A stretch of DNA of 64,000 bases from Kingella pumchi. GTDB lineage: Bacteria; Pseudomonadota; Gammaproteobacteria; Burkholderiales; Neisseriaceae. Within the stretch, counting starts at the first letter, position 1. Every line of letters begins with the position of its first letter. A program made the translations under genes and the position numbers. Below the pieces are notes generated by a model, which worked only from the letters and a program-made list of their open reading frames with translations, did not search any database and was not told where the DNA came from. The stretch covers positions 1 through 64,000 of the forward strand of contig NZ_JAKOOW010000023.1 of NCBI RefSeq assembly GCF_022288825.1. The letters run 5' to 3'. Of this stretch, positions 61,347-64,000 are shown piece by piece.

Positions 61347-61973
61347 ATGACCTTCCCTTCCCGCCGCCCCGCCATCGGCCTGTTCGGCGGCAGCTTCGAC
61401 CCCGTCCACAACGGCCATCTGCACATCGCCCGCGCCTTTGCCGACGAGCTGGCGCTCGACACCGTCATCTTCCTGCCCGCCGGCGACCCCTACCACAAAG
61501 GCGGCAGCCGCACCGACGCCCGCCACCGGCTGGCGATGGCGCAACTGGCGGCGCAGGCCGACCCGCGCTTTGCCGTCAGCGACTGCGACATCGTCCGCCG
61601 CGGCGCCACCTACAGCAGCGACACCGCCGCCATCTTCCGCCAAAACTTCCCCGCCGCCGATCTGTGGTGGCTGCTCGGCGCCGACAGCCTGAACACCCTG
61701 CACACCTGGAAAAACTGGCGTCAGTTTGCCGACACCGTCAATATCGCTGTCGCCCGTCGTGCAGACGGCGGCACCGCACCCGACGCCGAACGCGCCGCCT
61801 GGCAGCGGCAGGCCGAAGCCGCAGGCAGCCTGAAAACCCTGTCCGCGCCGCTGCATCCGGCCAGTTCCACCGACATCCGCCGCGCCCTTGCCGGCGGCGG
61901 CGATGCCGGCGCGCTGCTGCCGCCAGAAGTGGCCGCCTATATCCGCCGCCACCGCCTTTACCATGCAGCCTGA
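61347..61973 (+). CDS. nadD: Nicotinate-nucleotide adenylyltransferase
   Basis: Makes deamido-NAD from nicotinate mononucleotide and ATP. The 208-residue protein has the nucleotidyltransferase motif GLFGGSFDPVHNGHLHIA, LPAGDPYHKG, LWWLLGADSLNTLHTWKNW, and the C-terminal SSTDIRRAL. An in-frame DUS encodes GSLKTL near 160 and another gives the stop after YHAA. rsfS follows 60 bases on with its own -10. Confidence 0.95.
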   Translation: MTFPSRRPAIGLFGGSFDPVHNGHLHIARAFADELALDTVIFLPAGDPYHKGGSRTDARHRLAMAQLAAQADPRFAVSDCDIVRRGATYSSDTAAIFRQNFPAADLWWLLGADSLNTLHTWKNWRQFADTVNIAVARRADGGTAPDAERAAWQRQAEAAGSLKTLSAPLHPASSTDIRRALAGGGDAGALLPPEVAAYIRRHRLYHAA

Positions 61974-61995
61974 ACGCCGCCGCGCCGCGATGGCG

Positions 61996-62001
61996 TATAA
62001 T
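61996..62001 (+). promoter_or_regulatory. -10 box upstream of rsfS
   Basis: TATAAT followed by CGCCCG, 33 bases before the start. Confidence 0.45.
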
Positions 62002-62033
62002 CGCCCGTTTCCCAAACCATCCGATTTTCATCT

Positions 62034-62417
62034 ATGAACGAACAAGATTCCGCCCGCCTGGCGCAGATGGTCGAAACCGCCGTCAATGCGCTCGAAGACA
62101 TCAAAGCCAAAGACATCGTCGTTATCGACACCTCCGAAAAAACCTCGCTGTTTGCCCGCATGATCATCGCCAGCGGCGACAGCAACCGCCAAGTGCGCGC
62201 GCTGGCCAACAACGTTTCCGTGTCGCTCAAAGAAGCCGGCTTCCTGCTGATCGGCAGCGAAGGCCAGGACAGCGGCGAATGGGCGCTGGTCGATGCCGAC
62301 GACCTGCTGGTACACGTTATGCTGCCGGCCGTGCGCGATTTTTACGATATCGAAGCGCTGTGGGGCGGCCAAAAACCCGCCTTCGACGGCGCCAAACCCT
62401 GGCATTCGGCCGATTAA
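62034..62417 (+). CDS. rsfS: Ribosomal silencing factor RsfS
   Basis: Binds ribosomal protein L14 and blocks subunit joining when nutrients are low. The 127-residue protein has ALEDIKAKDIVVIDTSEKTSLFARMIIASGDSNRQVRALAN, SEGQDSGEWALVDADDLLVHVMLPAVRDFYDIEALWG, the full family pattern. rlmH, its usual next neighbour, is replaced by a TPR gene here. Confidence 0.95.
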   Translation: MNEQDSARLAQMVETAVNALEDIKAKDIVVIDTSEKTSLFARMIIASGDSNRQVRALANNVSVSLKEAGFLLIGSEGQDSGEWALVDADDLLVHVMLPAVRDFYDIEALWGGQKPAFDGAKPWHSAD

Positions 62418-62434
62418 GGCGTTTTTGCCCTTTC

Positions 62435-62478
62435 AGGCAGCCTGCGTAGCGTAGCGCAGTTGCGAAGCTAAAACCGCC
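62435..62478 (+). repeat. Interspersed repeat, copy 4 of 4 (CCTGCGTAGC family)
   Basis: CAGGCAGCCTG, CGTAGCGTAGCGCAGTTGCG, AAGCTAAAACCGCC. Nearly identical to copy 3. It lies between rsfS and the TPR gene. Confidence 0.7.
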
Positions 62479-62504
62479 GTCCGCCCCGTTTTCCCCTTGC
62501 CGCC

Positions 62505-63461
62505 ATGGATCTCACCGCCCGCCTGACCCACGCCAGCGAACTCACCGACCGTCTGCAGTTCGACGCCGCCGAGTCGCTGCTGCGCCGGCTCGGCCGCCAA
62601 ACCGAAGCACAGTTCGGCAGCCGCTCGGCCGAATACGCGCTGTGCCTGCGCGGCCAGGGCGAATGGCATCAGGCGGTGGGCGATCTGGCCGCCGCCGGCA
62701 GCCTGCTCAAACAAGCCAGGCTGATTTGTCTCGGCACCGTCGGCGCCGATGATCTGGCCAGCGCCCGCACCGGCGGCAGTCTCGCCCGCTTTCTCGACTG
62801 CTACGGCCGCCACCGCGAAGCCCGCGAAATGCTGGAAAACGCGCTGGCAACCTACCGCCGCGCCCTCGGTCCCAAACACCCCGACACCCTGCGCCTGACC
62901 GCCGATCTCGGCCGCGCCTGCCGCCACGACGGCGACATCCCGCAGGCGCTCGCCCATCTCGAAAGCGCCGCCGCCGCCTACGAAAAACTGTTCGGCATGG
63001 AGCACCGCCACACCGCGCAAACCTACACCGACGCCGCCGCCTGCTACCGCGTCCAAGGCTGGCACAAACAAGCGCTGTCGGTGCTCGCGCAAACCCGCGC
63101 CATCCAAAGCCGCTGCTCTGGTGAGCGCCACCCGCGCACCATCACCGCGCTAATCGAAACCGCCGCCGTTTACGACGCGATGAAAGACCACCGCCAAGCC
63201 AAGCCGCTCTATATCCGCGCCGCCGCCGACTGCCGCGCCGTTCTCGGCAGCCGCCACCCGCTCTACGCCCACATTCTCAACTACCAGGCGCAGCACTACT
63301 GCCGCCAGCACCGCTTCGGCGCCGCCGCCAAACTGATGCAGCAGGTGCTGCCGCTGTATCTCGAACACTTCGGCAAACAACACCCCTACACCCAAGAAGC
63401 CTCGCGCAATTTCGAACTCTTCGCCCTCTTCGGCGAACGCGGCGGCGGCCAGCGGCACTGA
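62505..63461 (+). CDS. Tetratricopeptide repeat protein
   Basis: A 318-residue all-helical protein with about six kinesin-light-chain-type TPR units of 42 residues (TPR_10/TPR_12), for example DCYGRHREAREMLENALATYRRALGPKHPDTLRLTADLG and the following units ending SGERHPRTITALIETAAVY. No signal peptide or enzymatic domain. The partner protein is unknown. In eukaryote-like or NB-ARC contexts such repeats bind signalling proteins, but no such gene is adjacent. Confidence 0.82.
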   Translation: MDLTARLTHASELTDRLQFDAAESLLRRLGRQTEAQFGSRSAEYALCLRGQGEWHQAVGDLAAAGSLLKQARLICLGTVGADDLASARTGGSLARFLDCYGRHREAREMLENALATYRRALGPKHPDTLRLTADLGRACRHDGDIPQALAHLESAAAAYEKLFGMEHRHTAQTYTDAAACYRVQGWHKQALSVLAQTRAIQSRCSGERHPRTITALIETAAVYDAMKDHRQAKPLYIRAAADCRAVLGSRHPLYAHILNYQAQHYCRQHRFGAAAKLMQQVLPLYLEHFGKQHPYTQEASRNFELFALFGERGGGQRH

Positions 63462-63500
63462 GCCGCCAACCGGCAAAGCAGCGCCAAGCAGCCTGAAACC

Positions 63501-63545
63501 AAGGCAGCCTGAAAACCGCCAACGGTTTTTTCAGGCTGCTTTTTA
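63501..63545 (+). terminator. DUS inverted-pair terminator
   Basis: AAGGCAGCCTGAAAACCG (63501-63518) opposite CGGTTTTTTCAGGCTGCTTTTT starting at 63523, with a two-base bulge. A second DUS pair lies at 63685-63726 before the receptor gene. Confidence 0.7.
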
Positions 63546-63589
63546 TTGCTACCGTTCGGCTTTCAGGCTGCCCGTTTCGCGGGCAGCAC

Positions 63590-63677
63590 GTAGGTCGGAT
63601 TCTCGAATCCGACAACCAGCCGTAAGGGCGGCATTTATGCGGGAACGGAAAATGTCGGATACGGGTATCCGACCTAC
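63590..63677. repeat. Nested palindromic repeat element (GTAGGTCGGAT type)
   Basis: Arms of 25 bases, 63590-63614 and 63653-63677, begin and end with GTAGGTCGGAT and ATCCGACCTAC. Each arm is also a small hairpin (CGGATTCTCGAATCCG; CGGATACGGGTATCCG). Length 88 bases, no ORF. Known-looking in Neisseria, identity unverified. Confidence 0.6.
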
Positions 63678-63745
63678 AACGGCAAAGCAGCCTGAAAAAC
63701 CTCCAACACGGGTTTTCAGGCTGCTTTGTGTGAAGTGCGCCAGAC

Positions 63746-64000
63746 TCAGAAGCTGTAGTTCACGCGCAGGGTGTAGTTGCGCGGGGCGGCGGGCATGGCG
63801 TCGGAGCGCCAGTATTTGCGGTCGAACAGGTTGCCGACGGCAAAGGTGGTATTGAGCTGCTTCCAGTTCCAGCCGACCATGGCATCGACGCGGGCAAAGC
63901 CGGGCAGGTGGTCGGCGGCGCCGGCGCGGGTGTAGCCGTAGCGCTTGCCGCTGCCGGTGATGCCGACTTCGCCGTAAAGCTTGGCGGTGGGTGTGTAGCG
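63746..64000 (-). CDS. 3' end of a TonB-dependent receptor gene (partial)
   Basis: The last 84 codons, cut by the window edge. The frame reads LYGEVGITGSGKRYGYTRAG near its start, then PGFARVDAMVGWNW, FAVGNLFDRKYWRSDAMPAAPRNYTLRVNYSF and TGA. The last residues form the closing barrel strand with a terminal Phe, and NLFDRKYW is typical of siderophore receptors. Nothing can be said on the plug domain or ligand. The gene runs leftward, convergent with the TPR gene. Confidence 0.85.
   Translation of the reverse strand, partial: RYTPTAKLYGEVGITGSGKRYGYTRAGAADHLPGFARVDAMVGWNWKQLNTTFAVGNLFDRKYWRSDAMPAAPRNYTLRVNYSF

Overview
The window is a stretch of bacterial chromosome from a G+C-rich member of the Neisseriaceae. 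The strongest evidence is the very dense 12-mer AGGCAGCCTGAA and its complement, occurring every few hundred bases alone, inside genes and as inverted pairs. This matches the AG-kingDUS dialect of the neisserial DNA uptake sequence (DUS). The gene content (PglL-type O-glycosylation ligase, HtrA-type lipoprotein protease, two-haem CcoP in a ccoNOQP operon, dRS3 repeats) also fits. Species cannot be decided from sequence alone; a Kingella/Eikenella relative or a high-G+C Neisseria are the natural candidates. No rRNA, tRNA, CRISPR array or intact IS was seen.

Layout. 0.1-5.8 kb: mpl (murein recycling), a membrane protein, rlmD, an mscS-type channel behind a short leader ORF, and an unaccompanied znuA. 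5.9-11.2 kb: a secreted protein, the dTDP-rhamnose genes rmlA-rmlD-rmlC (no rmlB), gmhB, a small inverted-repeat element with a 40-codon ORF, plsC and a YgjP-type metallopeptidase. 11.3-18.3 kb: degQ/htrA, maf, an MFS transporter, ftsY, pgpA, apaG, dsbB. 18.3-21.1 kb: a MITE-like element, then mtgA-aroE and a RhuM-Fic gene that carries DUS cores of another dialect. 21.3-25.4 kb: glyQ (divergent from an OmpA-like gene), a GNAT acetyltransferase behind a dRS3 pair, and purB.

25.4-32.7 kb is an accessory segment. It holds a lipoprotein of lower G+C, a truncated PEBP gene, a CPBP protease, repeats with foreign DUS dialects, a very AT-rich two-gene operon that resembles the GAPS4 anti-phage system, and an alaS gene with a large internal insertion and foreign DUS dialects. 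32.9-44.6 kb returns to core genes: dxs, a DMP19/DUF4375-like gene, a Fur-type TonB-dependent receptor, gluQ, ribH-nusB, tatABC, creA, greA. 44.7-55.1 kb: cysK, a DUF2069 gene with pglL, an NhaC-like antiporter with slyX, proC, a DUF533 gene, pcnB, a small lipoprotein and slyD. 55.2-64 kb: ccoNOQP, an M61 peptidase, a lipoprotein, nadD, rsfS, a TPR protein, and the 3' end of a second TonB-dependent receptor.

How it works together. Most genes are housekeeping genes in short transcription units. DUS inverted pairs at gene ends provide Rho-independent terminators, and eight genes even take their stop codon from a DUS. Many genes start behind a -10 box followed by a G+C-rich discriminator. The most interesting content is the accessory segment between purB and dxs, above all the GAPS4-like operon next to a mosaic alaS.
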